From contig NZ_JOII01000029.1 in assembly GCF_000719955.1 (NCBI RefSeq), positions 1 to 64,000 on the forward strand: 64,000 nt of DNA, read 5' to 3'. Both the position numbers and the translations under genes were made by a program. This DNA comes from Streptomyces albidoflavus (GTDB lineage Bacteria; Actinomycetota; Actinomycetes; Streptomycetales; Streptomycetaceae). The notes below the pieces were generated by a model. The model saw nothing but the letters and a program-made list of their open reading frames with translations. It had not been told where the DNA came from and searched no databases. Position 1 is the first letter of the stretch. Each line of letters opens with the position of its first letter. Positions 20,770 to 30,670 of the stretch are shown here, one piece after another.

Positions 20770-21961
20770 CCGGGCTGCCGCCCGCAGCCGCCTTCGGCCT
20801 GGTCCGCAGCACGCCCGCGCCCAGCACCAGGCCGAAGGCCAGCACCGTCACCAGCCCGAACGACGCCACCAGCGAGGAGAGGTCGGCCACCCCGCCGATC
20901 GCCGAGGGGGCGATCAGGCCCGAGGTGTACGTGATGGTGGCGACGCCGGCGATGGCCTGTGCCGGACGGGGCCCGCTGCGGGCCGCCGCCGCGAAGGTCA
21001 GTGGCACCACCACGGCCACGCCCAGGCCGATCAGTCCGAACCCGGCCAGCGCGGTCACCGTCCCGGTAGCGGTCACCACCAGGAGCCCGCCCACGGTGGC
21101 CAGGGTGCCGCCCACCCGCACGGTGCCCACCGCGCCGAACCGGTCCACGATGCGGTCGCCGCTGAGCCGGGCCGCCGCCATGGTCAGGGCGAACGCCGTG
21201 GTGGAGGCCGCCGCGACGCCGGGCGAGCCGCCGAGCACGTCCCGCAGGTAGACCCCGGACCAGTCCATCGCCGCGCCCTCCGCGAAGACCGCGCAGAAGC
21301 CGACGGCGCCGATCAGCAGCGCGGACCGAGGCGGCAGCGCGAAGCGGGGCGGGGGAGTCTCGTCCGGCTCGCTGCGCACGTCCGGGACGCCCTGGCAGAC
21401 CGTGACCGCGATCGCGGTGAGCACCAGGGCGGCGCCCGCGTGGTGCAGCCGGGCGTCGACGTGCAGATGGGCGGCGACGGTCCCGGCCGCCGAGCCCAGG
21501 AGCGCCCCCACGCTCCACATGCCGTGCAGGCTCGACATCACCGACCGGCCGATACGGTTCTCGACCTCCACGCCCAGCGCGTTCATCGTGACGTCCGACA
21601 TCCCGGCGCTCGCCCCGAAGACGAAGAGCGCCAGGCAGAGCGTCAGCAGATCGGGGGCGAGCGAGGGCAGGGCCAGGGCGAGCGTCCACAGCGCGACCAG
21701 GCCGCGCAGCGCCGCCCGGGAGCCGAACCGGTGGCTGACCGACCCGGCCAGCGGCATCGCCAGCGCCGCGCCGACGGCGGGGAAGGCGAGCGCCAGGCCG
21801 AGCTGCCCGGCGCTGATCTGGGCGTGTTCCTGAATCCACGGCACCCGGGTCGCGAAGCTCCCCGTCACCGCGCCGTGCGCGCAGAAGACGGCGGCGACGG
21901 CGTACCGGGCGCGCCGCACCCCGCCGCCGTCCTTCACCGGAAGTTCCGCGTCGGCTGTCAT
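20735..21961 (-). CDS. MFS transporter
   Basis: A 408-residue major facilitator protein with 12 predicted helices; ATRVPWIQEHAQISAGQLGLALA near the N-terminus resembles the YbjJ/fucose-permease-like branch. The substrate is unknown. It is divergent from a ROK regulator whose dyad operator at 22028-22050 overlaps the shared promoter, so expression is probably controlled by a sugar or sugar-derived ligand. The 3' end overlaps the thioesterase gene by 35 bp in tail-to-tail orientation. Confidence 0.9.
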   Translation of the reverse strand: MTADAELPVKDGGGVRRARYAVAAVFCAHGAVTGSFATRVPWIQEHAQISAGQLGLALAFPAVGAALAMPLAGSVSHRFGSRAALRGLVALWTLALALPSLAPDLLTLCLALFVFGASAGMSDVTMNALGVEVENRIGRSVMSSLHGMWSVGALLGSAAGTVAAHLHVDARLHHAGAALVLTAIAVTVCQGVPDVRSEPDETPPPRFALPPRSALLIGAVGFCAVFAEGAAMDWSGVYLRDVLGGSPGVAAASTTAFALTMAAARLSGDRIVDRFGAVGTVRVGGTLATVGGLLVVTATGTVTALAGFGLIGLGVAVVVPLTFAAAARSGPRPAQAIAGVATITYTSGLIAPSAIGGVADLSSLVASFGLVTVLAFGLVLGAGVLRTRPKAAAGGSPATPAAADAPRP

Positions 21962-22027
21962 CGGTTCCCCTCCTGGGTGTCGGCACGGACCCGTCCGGAC
22001 GGTCCGGTCGACGTGCCGGGCGGTAAA

Positions 22028-22050
22028 CTATCAGGAACCCTGCCTGATAG
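22028..22050. promoter_or_regulatory. ROK-family operator
   Basis: A perfect dyad CTATCAGG-N7-CCTGATAG lies in the 116-bp space between the MFS and ROK starts, 27 nt before the ROK ATG. It is far more AT-rich than its surroundings and the arms are exact, as expected for an autoregulatory operator. Confidence 0.72.
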
Positions 22051-22077
22051 ATAAGTGGTTTCTGGAAGGATCGCGGC

Positions 22078-23274
22078 ATGCCCGCCTCACCGCGTACCGC
22101 CCGGGTCATCAACGACCGGCTCGCCCTCGACCACCTCCTGCGCGAGGGGCCGCTCACCGCGGCCCGCCTCAAGGAGCTGACCGGCCTCTCCCGGCCCACC
22201 GTCGCGGACCTGGTCGACCGGCTCACCGGTGCCGGGCTGATCCGGATCGTGGGGGAGAGCGGCGCCGACCGGCGCGGGCCCAACGCCCGCCTCTACGGAC
22301 TGGTCGCCGAGCGGGCCCACCTCGCCGCCCTCGACGTGCGGACCAGCGGCCTCGCCCTCGTCGTCACCGACCTCCTGGGCACCCCGCTCGCCGAGGCGCG
22401 GCTGCCCATCGACGGAGCCCTCGGGACCGTGCCCGCCGTGGAACGCGCCGTCAGCCTCCTCGACGCCACCCTGGCCGAGGTGGGCGTGGACGAGCTGCAG
22501 AGCGTCTGCGTCGGCGCGCCCGGCCTGGTCGACCCCGCCACCGGCGAACTGCGCGACTCCACCGGGCTGCCCGGCTGGCACCGGCGCCTGGTCCGCGCCC
22601 TCCAGGGCCACCGCTCGGCCCGCGTCCTGGTCGAGAACGAGACCAACCTCGCCGCCGTCGCCGAACGCCGCCACGGCGCGGCCCAGGACCACGACACCTT
22701 CGTCCTGCTCTGGCTCGGCCACGGCGTCGGCGCCGCCGTCGTCCTCGACGGGACGCTCCGGCGCGGCGCCGGGGGAGGAGCGGGCGAGATCGGTTTCCTG
22801 CCCGTCCCGCTGACCTCCTCCCTGCCCTCGGCCACCGACTGTGGCGGCGGCTTCCACTCCCTGGCCGGGGCGGCGGCCGTGCACGAACTGGCCCGCCGCC
22901 ACGGGATCCCCGTCACCGGCGCCCGCGACGACGCCGACGGCCGCGAGGAGCCCGCCTCCGCGACCGCCGTCCGCGCCGCCTTCGAGGCGGGCACCGCCGG
23001 GGAACTCTTCCTGGACGAGCTGGCCGACCGTGTCGCCCTGGGCGCCGCCGCCGTCGCCGCCGTCCTGGACCCCGGCTGCGTCGTCCTCGCCGGCGAGACC
23101 GGCGAGGCGGGCGGCGAAGCCCTCGCCGCCCGCGTCGGCAAGCGCCTCGCCGCCCTCTCCCCCCTCCGCACCGACGTCCGCCCCACCCGCCTCGGCGGCA
23201 CAGCCGTCCTCACCGGCGCCCTCCTCACAGCCCAGGAGGACGCCCGCGACGCGGTATTCCCGGCAGCCTCGTGA
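22078..23274 (+). CDS. ROK-family transcriptional regulator
   Basis: A 398-residue ROK protein. An N-terminal winged HTH (about residues 10-65; LTAARLKELTGLSRPTVADLVDRLTGAGLI) is fused to a ROK domain (about residues 80-390; VCVGAPGLVDPATGEL, ENETNLAAVAERRHGA, LWLGHGVGAAVVLDG). The zinc site of ROK kinases/regulators (CxCGxxGCxE) is degenerate here (DCGGGFHSLAG), and the N-terminal phosphate loop DxGGT is changed to DVRTSG, so it is a sensor rather than a kinase. It likely represses the divergent MFS gene and itself via the 22028-22050 dyad. Confidence 0.92.
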   Translation: MPASPRTARVINDRLALDHLLREGPLTAARLKELTGLSRPTVADLVDRLTGAGLIRIVGESGADRRGPNARLYGLVAERAHLAALDVRTSGLALVVTDLLGTPLAEARLPIDGALGTVPAVERAVSLLDATLAEVGVDELQSVCVGAPGLVDPATGELRDSTGLPGWHRRLVRALQGHRSARVLVENETNLAAVAERRHGAAQDHDTFVLLWLGHGVGAAVVLDGTLRRGAGGGAGEIGFLPVPLTSSLPSATDCGGGFHSLAGAAAVHELARRHGIPVTGARDDADGREEPASATAVRAAFEAGTAGELFLDELADRVALGAAAVAAVLDPGCVVLAGETGEAGGEALAARVGKRLAALSPLRTDVRPTRLGGTAVLTGALLTAQEDARDAVFPAAS

Positions 23275-23326
23275 GCCCGGCCGCACCCATGAGCCCGGCC
23301 GCACCCATGAGCCCTGCCGCACCCAT
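23273..23326. repeat. 18-bp tandem repeat at the ROK stop codon
   Basis: Three consecutive 18-bp units (GAGCCCGGCCGCACCCAT; the third has one substitution) begin at the stop codon of the ROK gene and run into a partial fourth unit that merges with an inverted dispersed repeat. Confidence 0.85.
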
Positions 23327-23327
23327 G

Positions 23328-23436
23328 AGCCCGGCCGGCGTTTGAGGCCATCGGTGAGCCGCCATGAAACGGCGCTCAAGCTGCCGACGACACCACGCGT
23401 CCAAGCCACCCCTCAGCCCGGCCGGCGCCTGAGGCC
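23328..23436 (-). repeat. Two inverted copies of the dispersed intergenic repeat
   Basis: Copies at 23328-23349 and 23414-23436 read on the minus strand. The first is identical over 22 bp to the copy at 6897-6918; the second has one difference from the 6959 copy. They lie between the 3' ends of the ROK gene and the convergent NAD(P)-binding gene. Confidence 0.8.
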
Positions 23437-23520
23437 ATCAGTGACGGCCACCGTCGCACCACGGGCACGCGGCCCGGCGCAGCCGCACCCCACCCGGGCC
23501 GGAGAGCCAGAGCCCAGCTC

Positions 23521-24258
23521 TCAGGCCCCCCGCTCCGCCAGGAACTCCTCGAAGGTGACGACCCCCTTGTCCCCGCCGGGAGCCAGATGCTTCCCCTCCC
23601 GGAACGCCCGATAGGCCCGCCCCGCCAGGGGCACCCCCACCCGCTTACGCCCCCGGCCGGAGGCCGCCTCCCACGCGTCCGCCAGCGACTCCAGATCCCG
23701 CACCTCGGGCCCGCCCAGGTCGGCCACCCGCCCCGCGGGCCCCCCGAGCGCCAGCTCGGCGAGCCGTCCCGCCACCTCCTCGACCGCCACCGGCTGATCC
23801 TGGAGCCCCTTCGGCAGCAGCATCACCGGCGGCCGCCCCAGCGCCCGCAGCACGGACCGCACCAGATCGTGGAACTGGGTGGCCCGCAGCACCGTCCACC
23901 CGATACCCGACTCCTCGACCATCCGCTCGACCTGGTGCTTCACCCGGTAGTACGGGTACGGGATCTGGTCCACCCCGACGATCGAGATGTACACCAGGTG
24001 CTCCACCCCGGCCCGGCCCGCGGCGGCCAGCAGATTCCCGGCCGCCTCCGCGTCGCCGCCCATCGGGGAGGAGGCGCAGTGCACCACGGTCCCCACTCCG
24101 GCCAGCGCCGCGTCGAGCCCCTGGCCCTTGCGCAGATCGACCGGATGGTGCGGATCGCGGCGGCTCAGCACCCGTACGTCCTGCCCGTCCTCGCGGAGCC
24201 GCGCCACCAGCGGCCGCCCCAGTTTTCCCGTCCCGCCCGTGACCAGAATCGTCGTCAT
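23521..24258 (-). CDS. NAD(P)-binding protein, NmrA/atypical SDR family
   Basis: A 245-residue Rossmann protein. TILVTGGTGKLGRPLVARL is the GxxGxxG nucleotide-binding motif (residues 3-20), followed by VVHCASSPMG. The segment YYRVKHQVERMVEESGIGWTVLRATQFHDL has the Lys of the SDR active-site region with a weak YxxxK. Such proteins act as reductases or redox sensors. The long frame continues upstream, but homology begins at the ATG at 24258. It is divergent from the FMN riboswitch and rib operon, with no evident functional link. Confidence 0.88.
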   Translation of the reverse strand: MTTILVTGGTGKLGRPLVARLREDGQDVRVLSRRDPHHPVDLRKGQGLDAALAGVGTVVHCASSPMGGDAEAAGNLLAAAGRAGVEHLVYISIVGVDQIPYPYYRVKHQVERMVEESGIGWTVLRATQFHDLVRSVLRALGRPPVMLLPKGLQDQPVAVEEVAGRLAELALGGPAGRVADLGGPEVRDLESLADAWEAASGRGRKRVGVPLAGRAYRAFREGKHLAPGGDKGVVTFEEFLAERGA

Positions 24259-24377
24259 GGACGCCAGCCTGGCACCGCCGGGGCCCGCTCGCGCGCCGGT
24301 CGGCGAGCCTGTGAGTCGGACCACAGGCGGACGACGGCCCTTGACCGGCGTGGCACACTGGCGGGAGTAGTCAAGCA

Positions 24378-24504
24378 GCGCACTCCGGGGTCGGTGTAAT
24401 TCCGAACCGGCGGTAACAGTCCGCGACCCGTCCGCATCCAGTGGGCGGTTGACCAGGTGGAATTCCTGGACCGACGGTGAAAGTCCGGATGGGAGGCAGT
24501 GCGC
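24378..24504 (+). promoter_or_regulatory. FMN riboswitch (RFN element)
   Basis: Conserved RFN blocks are visible in order: GGGGTCGGTGTAATTCCG, ACCGGCGGTAACAGTCCGCG, TTGACCAGGTGGAATTCC, GACGGTGAAAGTCCGGATGG and GAGGCAGTGCG. The P1 stem pairs GCGCACT (24378-24384) with AGTGCGC (24498-24504). It binds FMN and lowers expression of the rib operon; ribD starts 146 nt downstream. A short hairpin (CGGGAG-AA-CTCCCG) near 24540 may belong to the expression platform. Confidence 0.97.
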
Positions 24505-24649
24505 GGCGGGCGAGGACGTGCCGCCGTAGGCCGTGTTCGCGGGAGAACTCCCGGGACCGGTTCTGTCCGGCGTCGTGCGTGCCGTCGTCCGTGTCGCTGT
24601 CTTCACGACAGGCCCCGGAGTCCGTGCCCGAAGAGGCAGGAGGACCCGG

Positions 24650-25786
24650 GTGGCCACCCCCCAGGCGAACGAGCGGGAACGCGTCGCGATGCGCCGCGCC
24701 CTGGAACTCGCCGCACGCGGTCTCGGCACCACAAGCCCCAACCCCGTCGTCGGCTGCGTCGTCCTCGACGCCCACGGCGAGCAGGCCGGCGAGGGCTGGC
24801 ACCGGCGGGCCGGCGGCCCGCACGCCGAGATCCACGCCCTGCGCGAGGCGGGCGACCGGGCCCGTGGCGGCACCGCGCTCGTCACCCTGGAGCCCTGCAA
24901 CCACACCGGCCGCACCGGCCCCTGTGCCCAGGCCCTCCTCGACGCCGGGATCAGCCGCGTCGTGTACGCGGTCGCCGACCCGGACCCGCTGGCCGAGGGC
25001 GGCGCCGCCACCCTGCGCGCCGCGGGCGCCGAGACCGGCCAGGGGCTCCTCGCCGCCGAGGCCGAGCAGGTCAACGCCGCCTGGCTCACCTCGGTCCGCC
25101 GCGGCCGCCCCCACGTGACCTGGAAGTACGCGGCCACCCTCGACGGCCGCACCGCCGCCGCCGACTCCACCAGCCGCTGGATCACCTCCGCCGAGGCCCG
25201 CGCCGACGTCCACCGCCTGCGCGCCGAGGCCGACGCGGTCCTGGTCGGCGCCGGCACCGCCCGCGCCGACGACCCGCACCTCGCCGCCCGGCTCCCCGCC
25301 CCGGCGCCGGACGCCCCCGCGCCCGTACAGCCCCTGCGGATCGTCCTGGACAGCGACGCCACCGCCGTACGCCCCGGCGCCCGCGTCCTCGACGACGCCG
25401 CGCCCACCCTGGTCGCGGTGGCCGAGGACGCCGACGCCCGGCACCTCGAAGGCCACCCGCACGCCGAGCTCCTGCGCCTGCCGCGGACCGGCGGCGGCCT
25501 CGACCTCACCGCGCTCCTCGCCGCCCTGCACGCCCGCTCCGTCCGCTCGGTCCTGCTGGAGGGCGGGGCGCGGCTGGCCGGTGCCTTCGTCGCCGCCGGG
25601 GCCGTCGACCGGGTCGTCGGCTACCTGGCGCCCGCGCTGCTCGGCGCCGGGCCGCAGGTGCTGACCGGCGGCGGAATCTCCACCATCGCCGACGCGTTGC
25701 GACTCGACATCACCGACGCCCGCCGCATCGGACCCGACCTGCGGATCACCGCCGTCCCCGCCACCCCCCTCACGAAGGAGCACTGA
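24650..25786 (+). CDS. ribD: Bifunctional riboflavin deaminase/reductase RibD
   Basis: Catalyses deamination of the pyrimidine intermediate from GTP and NADPH reduction of its ribosyl side chain. A 378-residue protein: the N-terminal cytidine-deaminase-like domain (residues 5-150) has the zinc ligands in GGPHAEIHAL and EPCNHTGRTGPC; the C-terminal reductase domain (about 155-370) includes TWKYAATLDGRTAA and LLEGGARLAGAF. The GTG at 24650 has a near-ideal AGGAGGA 5 nt upstream; the open frame extends to 24533 inside the leader. First gene of the rib operon; its stop directly abuts the ribE start. Confidence 0.96.
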   Translation: MATPQANERERVAMRRALELAARGLGTTSPNPVVGCVVLDAHGEQAGEGWHRRAGGPHAEIHALREAGDRARGGTALVTLEPCNHTGRTGPCAQALLDAGISRVVYAVADPDPLAEGGAATLRAAGAETGQGLLAAEAEQVNAAWLTSVRRGRPHVTWKYAATLDGRTAAADSTSRWITSAEARADVHRLRAEADAVLVGAGTARADDPHLAARLPAPAPDAPAPVQPLRIVLDSDATAVRPGARVLDDAAPTLVAVAEDADARHLEGHPHAELLRLPRTGGGLDLTALLAALHARSVRSVLLEGGARLAGAFVAAGAVDRVVGYLAPALLGAGPQVLTGGGISTIADALRLDITDARRIGPDLRITAVPATPLTKEH

Positions 25787-26410
25787 GTGTTCACCGGAAT
25801 CGTCGAAGAACTCGGGGAAGTCACCGCCGTCGAGGACCTCGGTGACGCCGCCCGCTTCCGGCTGCGCGGCCCGGTCGTCACCGAAGGCGCCCGGCACGGC
25901 GACTCCATCGCCGTCAACGGCGTCTGCCTGACCGTGGTCGACCACGACAGTGACTCCTTCACCGCCGACGTGATGGCCGAGACCCTCACCCGCTCCAGCC
26001 TCGGCGCGCTCGCCCCCGGCTCCCGCGTCAACCTCGAACGCCCCACCGCCGTCGGCGGCCGCCTCGGCGGCCACCTCGTCCAGGGCCACGTGGACGGCGT
26101 CGGCACCCTCACCGCCCGCGAGCCCTCCGCACACTGGGAACTGGTCACCGTCTCCCTCCCCGCCCACCTGGCGCGGTACGTCGTGGAGAAGGGCTCGATC
26201 ACCGTGGACGGCGTCAGCCTGACCGTGGTCGAGGCGGGCGAGGAGCACTTCACCATCAGCCTCATCCCGACCACCCTCGCCCTGACCACCCTCGGCCACA
26301 AGCAGCCCGGCGACCCGGTCAACCTGGAGGTCGACGTGATCGCCAAGTACGTCGAGCGGATGCTCGGCCACCGCGCCGCCCCCGCCACCGCCGGGGAGGA
26401 GTCCCGGTGA
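25787..26410 (+). CDS. ribE: Riboflavin synthase alpha chain
   Basis: Dismutates two 6,7-dimethyl-8-ribityllumazine molecules to riboflavin. A 207-residue protein with the expected two homologous beta-barrel lumazine-binding repeats: [12 protein letters not shown] begins repeat 1 with [13 protein letters not shown], and repeat 2 has [13 protein letters not shown]. Start GTG follows the ribD stop with no gap, and its 3' end overlaps ribM by 4 nt (GTGA), so translation is coupled. Confidence 0.97.
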   Translation: MFTGIVEELGEVTAVEDLGDAARFRLRGPVVTEGARHGDSIAVNGVCLTVVDHDSDSFTADVMAETLTRSSLGALAPGSRVNLERPTAVGGRLGGHLVQGHVDGVGTLTAREPSAHWELVTVSLPAHLARYVVEKGSITVDGVSLTVVEAGEEHFTISLIPTTLALTTLGHKQPGDPVNLEVDVIAKYVERMLGHRAAPATAGEESR

Positions 26411-27053
26411 GCGCCTTCGACTGGCTCAACACGGAGGCGTTCACCGCTTTCGGCCAGCACGTCATCTGGTCCGACATGGTCGGCAACACCGTCGGCCTGA
26501 TCGCCCTCGCCCTCGGCTGGCGGCGCTCCATATGGACCTGGCCGGCCCAGTTCCTCTCCGGCCTGATCCTGGTCGGCGCCTACGCCTCGGCCCAGCTCAG
26601 CGGCGGCGTCGGCAAGCAGCTCCTGGTCATCGGCGTCGCCCTGTGGGGCTGGCGGCAGTGGAACCGGGGCAAGCAGCAGGCCCAGGACGGCTCCATCGCG
26701 GTCCGCTTCGCCACCTGGCGCGAGCGCGGCCTGCTCCTCGCCGGGACGGCCGCCGGAACCCTCGCGGTCGGCCTCCTCTTCACCGCCGTGCCGACCCTCT
26801 CCTGGAACCCGTGGCCCGACGCGTACATCTTCGTCGGCACCCTCGCCGCGATGGTCGCGCAGGCCCGCGGACTGGTCGAGTTCTGGTTCGCCTGGCTCCT
26901 CGTCGACATCGTCGGCGTCCCCCTCGCCTTCAGCAGCGGCCTGGCCTTCTCCGGCCTGGTCTACGTGATCTACCTCGCCCTCGTCCTGTGGGGCATGCGC
27001 GACTGGTGGCAGCGCTCCCGCGCCACCGCCGCCGCACTGGAAGGAGCACCGGC

Positions 27054-27057
<4 letters not shown>
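26407..27057 (+). CDS. ribM: PnuC-family riboflavin transporter RibM
   Basis: A 216-residue membrane protein of the PnuC family with about seven helices ([63 protein letters not shown]). PnuC proteins move nicotinamide riboside, but versions within FMN-riboswitch rib operons of Streptomyces and Corynebacterium (RibM) are riboflavin facilitators. It overlaps ribE by GTGA and ribBA by ATGA, so it is translated as part of the riboflavin operon. Confidence 0.92.
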
Positions 27058-28355
<1,298 letters not shown>

Positions 28356-28411
28356 CACGTACGTCACCCCGACACCCACCACGACCACGACACGACCACG
28401 AGGAGAAGCGA

Positions 28412-28897
28412 GTGAGCGGCAAGGGCGCCCCCGAACTGAGTGTGAAGAACTGCCAGGACCTGCGGGTCGCGGTGATCGCCGCGCAGTGGCACGAGCAGGT
28501 CATGGACGGCCTGGTCGACGGCGCCCTGCGCGCCCTCGGCGAACTGGGCATCAGCGAGCCCACCCTGCTGCGGGTCCCCGGCAGCTTCGAACTCCCCGTC
28601 GTCGCCAAGGTGCTGGCCTCGCGCGGCTACGACGCGATCGTCGCCCTCGGCGTCGTCATCCGCGGCGGCACCCCCCACTTCGAGTACGTGTGCCAGGGGG
28701 TCACCCAGGGGCTCACCCAGGTCTCCGTCGACACCGGCGTCCCCGTCGGCTTCGGCGTCCTCACCTGCGACACCGAGGAGCAGGCGCTCGACCGGGCCGG
28801 TATCGCCGGCTCCAGCGAGGACAAGGGGCACGAAGCGGTCACCGCCGCCGTCGCCACCGCCGCCGCGCTGCGGACCGTCGCCGAACCCTGGCGCTGA
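28412..28897 (+). CDS. ribH: 6,7-dimethyl-8-ribityllumazine synthase
   Basis: Condenses the ribitylamino-uracil intermediate with DHBP; it forms icosahedral or pentameric shells. A 161-residue protein with the family segments [47 protein letters not shown] and [16 protein letters not shown]. The catalytic His is in GTPHFEYV. Start GTG has AGGAGAAG upstream. Last gene of the rib operon; hisE follows after 34 nt. Confidence 0.97.
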   Translation: MSGKGAPELSVKNCQDLRVAVIAAQWHEQVMDGLVDGALRALGELGISEPTLLRVPGSFELPVVAKVLASRGYDAIVALGVVIRGGTPHFEYVCQGVTQGLTQVSVDTGVPVGFGVLTCDTEEQALDRAGIAGSSEDKGHEAVTAAVATAAALRTVAEPWR

Positions 28898-28921
28898 CCG
28901 CTCCCGGGAAGCGCGTAGGGT
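28894..28921 (+). promoter_or_regulatory. Possible internal promoter for hisE-hisG
   Basis: CTGACC-N16-TAGGGT spans the end of ribH, with the -10 ending 10 nt before the hisE ATG. A separate promoter would free histidine genes from FMN control. Confidence 0.4.
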
Positions 28922-28931
28922 GGGGGACACC

Positions 28932-29204
28932 ATGTCCAAGAAGACGTTCGAGGAGCTCTTCACCGAGCTCCAGCAGAAGGCCGCGCACGGCGACCCCACC
29001 ACCTCCCGCACCGCCGAACTGGTGGACAAGGGCGTCCATGCCATCGGCAAGAAGGTCGTCGAAGAGGCCGCCGAGGTGTGGATGGCCGCCGAGTACGAGG
29101 GCAAGGAAGCCGCCGCCGAGGAGATCTCCCAGCTCCTGTACCACGTACAGGTGATGATGGTCGCCCGCGGCATCTCCCTCGACGACGTGTACGCCCATCT
29201 CTGA
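28932..29204 (+). CDS. hisE: Phosphoribosyl-ATP pyrophosphohydrolase
   Basis: Second step of histidine biosynthesis (PR-ATP to PR-AMP plus PPi). A 90-residue MazG-like helical protein: [41 protein letters not shown] (metal-binding EExxE) and [18 protein letters not shown]. Stand-alone HisE next to HisG is the actinobacterial arrangement. It is preceded by GGGTGGGGGA and a possible own promoter. hisG begins 71 nt downstream. Confidence 0.96.
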   Translation: MSKKTFEELFTELQQKAAHGDPTTSRTAELVDKGVHAIGKKVVEEAAEVWMAAEYEGKEAAAEEISQLLYHVQVMMVARGISLDDVYAHL

Positions 29205-29275
29205 GCGCCCCGCCCCGCGCTCCTCCCGCTCCTTTCTCCGTACCGCACTCTCTCCCGCACGAAGGGTCCGTCCTC

Positions 29276-30133
29276 ATGCTGCGCATCGCCGTCCCGAACA
29301 AGGGTTCTCTCTCCGGACCTGCGTCGGCGATCCTCCATGAGGCCGGATACCAGCAGCGCAAGGAGTCCAAGGAACTCGTCCTGGTCGACCCGGTCAACGA
29401 GGTCGAGTTCTTCTACCTGCGCCCGCGCGACATTGCGATCTACGTCGCCACCGGCCGCCTCGACATCGGCATCACCGGCCGCGACCTGCTGGTGGACTCC
29501 GGCGCCGACGCGGAGGAGATCCTCCCGCTCGGCTTCGCCCGCTCCACCTTCCGGTTCGCCGCCCGGCCCGGCACCGCCGAGTCCGCCGACGACCTCAAGG
29601 GCCGCACCGTCGCCACCTCCTACGAGGGCATCGTCGCCCGCCACCTGGCGGAGCACGGGGTCGACGCCTCCGTCGTCCACCTCGACGGCGCCGTGGAGAC
29701 CGCCATCGAGCTGGGCGTGGCCCAGGTCATCGCCGACGTGGTGGAGACCGGCACCTCCCTGCGCAACGCGGGCCTGGAGGTCTTCGGCGAGCCGATCATG
29801 CACTCCGAGGCGGTCGTCATCCGCCGCACCGGCGCCGGCTCCGAGGACGCCGCCGAGCCCAAGGTGCAGCAGTTCCTCCGCCGCATCCAGGGCGTCCTGG
29901 TCGCCCGCGCCTACGTGATGATGGACTACGACTGCCGCGCCGAGCACCTGGAGCAGGCCGTCGCCCTCACCCCCGGCCTGGAGTCGCCCACCGTCTCCCC
30001 GCTGCACAACGAGGGCTGGGTCGCGGTCCGCGCCATGGTCCCCGCCAAGGACGCCCAGCGCATCATGGACGACCTCTACGCCCTGGGCGCCCGCGCCATC
30101 CTCACCACCGCCATCCACGCCTGCCGGCTCTGA
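29276..30133 (+). CDS. hisG: ATP phosphoribosyltransferase (long-form HisG)
   Basis: First committed step of histidine biosynthesis, feedback-inhibited by histidine. A 285-residue long-form HisG: MLRIAVPNKGSLSGPA start, DIGITGRDLLVDSGAD, the PRPP-binding stretch GVAQVIADVVETGTSLRNAGL and a C-terminal ACT-like histidine-binding domain (TPGLESPTVSPLHNEGWVAV). An in-frame GTG further upstream lies inside hisE and is not needed. Confidence 0.97.
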   Translation: MLRIAVPNKGSLSGPASAILHEAGYQQRKESKELVLVDPVNEVEFFYLRPRDIAIYVATGRLDIGITGRDLLVDSGADAEEILPLGFARSTFRFAARPGTAESADDLKGRTVATSYEGIVARHLAEHGVDASVVHLDGAVETAIELGVAQVIADVVETGTSLRNAGLEVFGEPIMHSEAVVIRRTGAGSEDAAEPKVQQFLRRIQGVLVARAYVMMDYDCRAEHLEQAVALTPGLESPTVSPLHNEGWVAVRAMVPAKDAQRIMDDLYALGARAILTTAIHACRL

Positions 30134-30165
30134 GCCCCCGGCACGACGGACTCCCGGAGCCAGCC

Positions 30166-30633
30166 ATGAGCACCGAGCACGGCACCCCCGAACTCCCCCC
30201 GCTGCCCGTCGACTTCCGGCCGGCGAAGACCCGGGCGGTGCTCCTTGCCGCGGCGGTCGCGATCTTCGTCGTGGTCAGCGCCGTCGCGCTGCTCCTGGAC
30301 AGCCTCAGTCCCGCCGAGAAGACCAGCTTCGTCTTCACCGCCGCCCTGCTCGCGGGCATCCTGGTCCTGCTGGCCAGGCCCCGCGTGCGGGCCGACGAGG
30401 ACGGGGTCACCGTCGTCAACATCACCCGGGTCCGGCGCCTCGCCTGGGCGGAGATCGTCCGGGTCAACCTGCGGACCGGCGACGCCTGGGTCTTCCTCGA
30501 CCTCAGCGACGGCACCAGCATGCCGGTCCTCGGCATCCAGCCCGGCAACGGCCGCGCCGCCGCCGTCCGCGACGCCCGCCTCCTGCGCGCCCTGGCCGAA
30601 CGCCACTCCAGCGAGCTGCCCTCCGGCGGCTGA
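30166..30633 (+). CDS. PH-domain membrane protein
   Basis: A 155-residue protein with two transmembrane helices (residues about 23-45, LLAAAVAIFVVVSAVALLL, and 53-70, SFVFTAALLAGILVLLA) followed by a bacterial pleckstrin-homology-like domain (bPH_6 type: VRADEDGVTVVNITRVRRLAWAEIVRVNL, DAWVFLDLSDGTSMPVLGIQ). This architecture is common and functionally uncharacterised in Streptomyces. It lies 32 nt after hisG and is likely on the same transcript. Confidence 0.88.
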   Translation: MSTEHGTPELPPLPVDFRPAKTRAVLLAAAVAIFVVVSAVALLLDSLSPAEKTSFVFTAALLAGILVLLARPRVRADEDGVTVVNITRVRRLAWAEIVRVNLRTGDAWVFLDLSDGTSMPVLGIQPGNGRAAAVRDARLLRALAERHSSELPSGG

Positions 30634-30670
30634 CCCGCACCACCGCCGTACCCCGGACCCGCCGTCGCCG

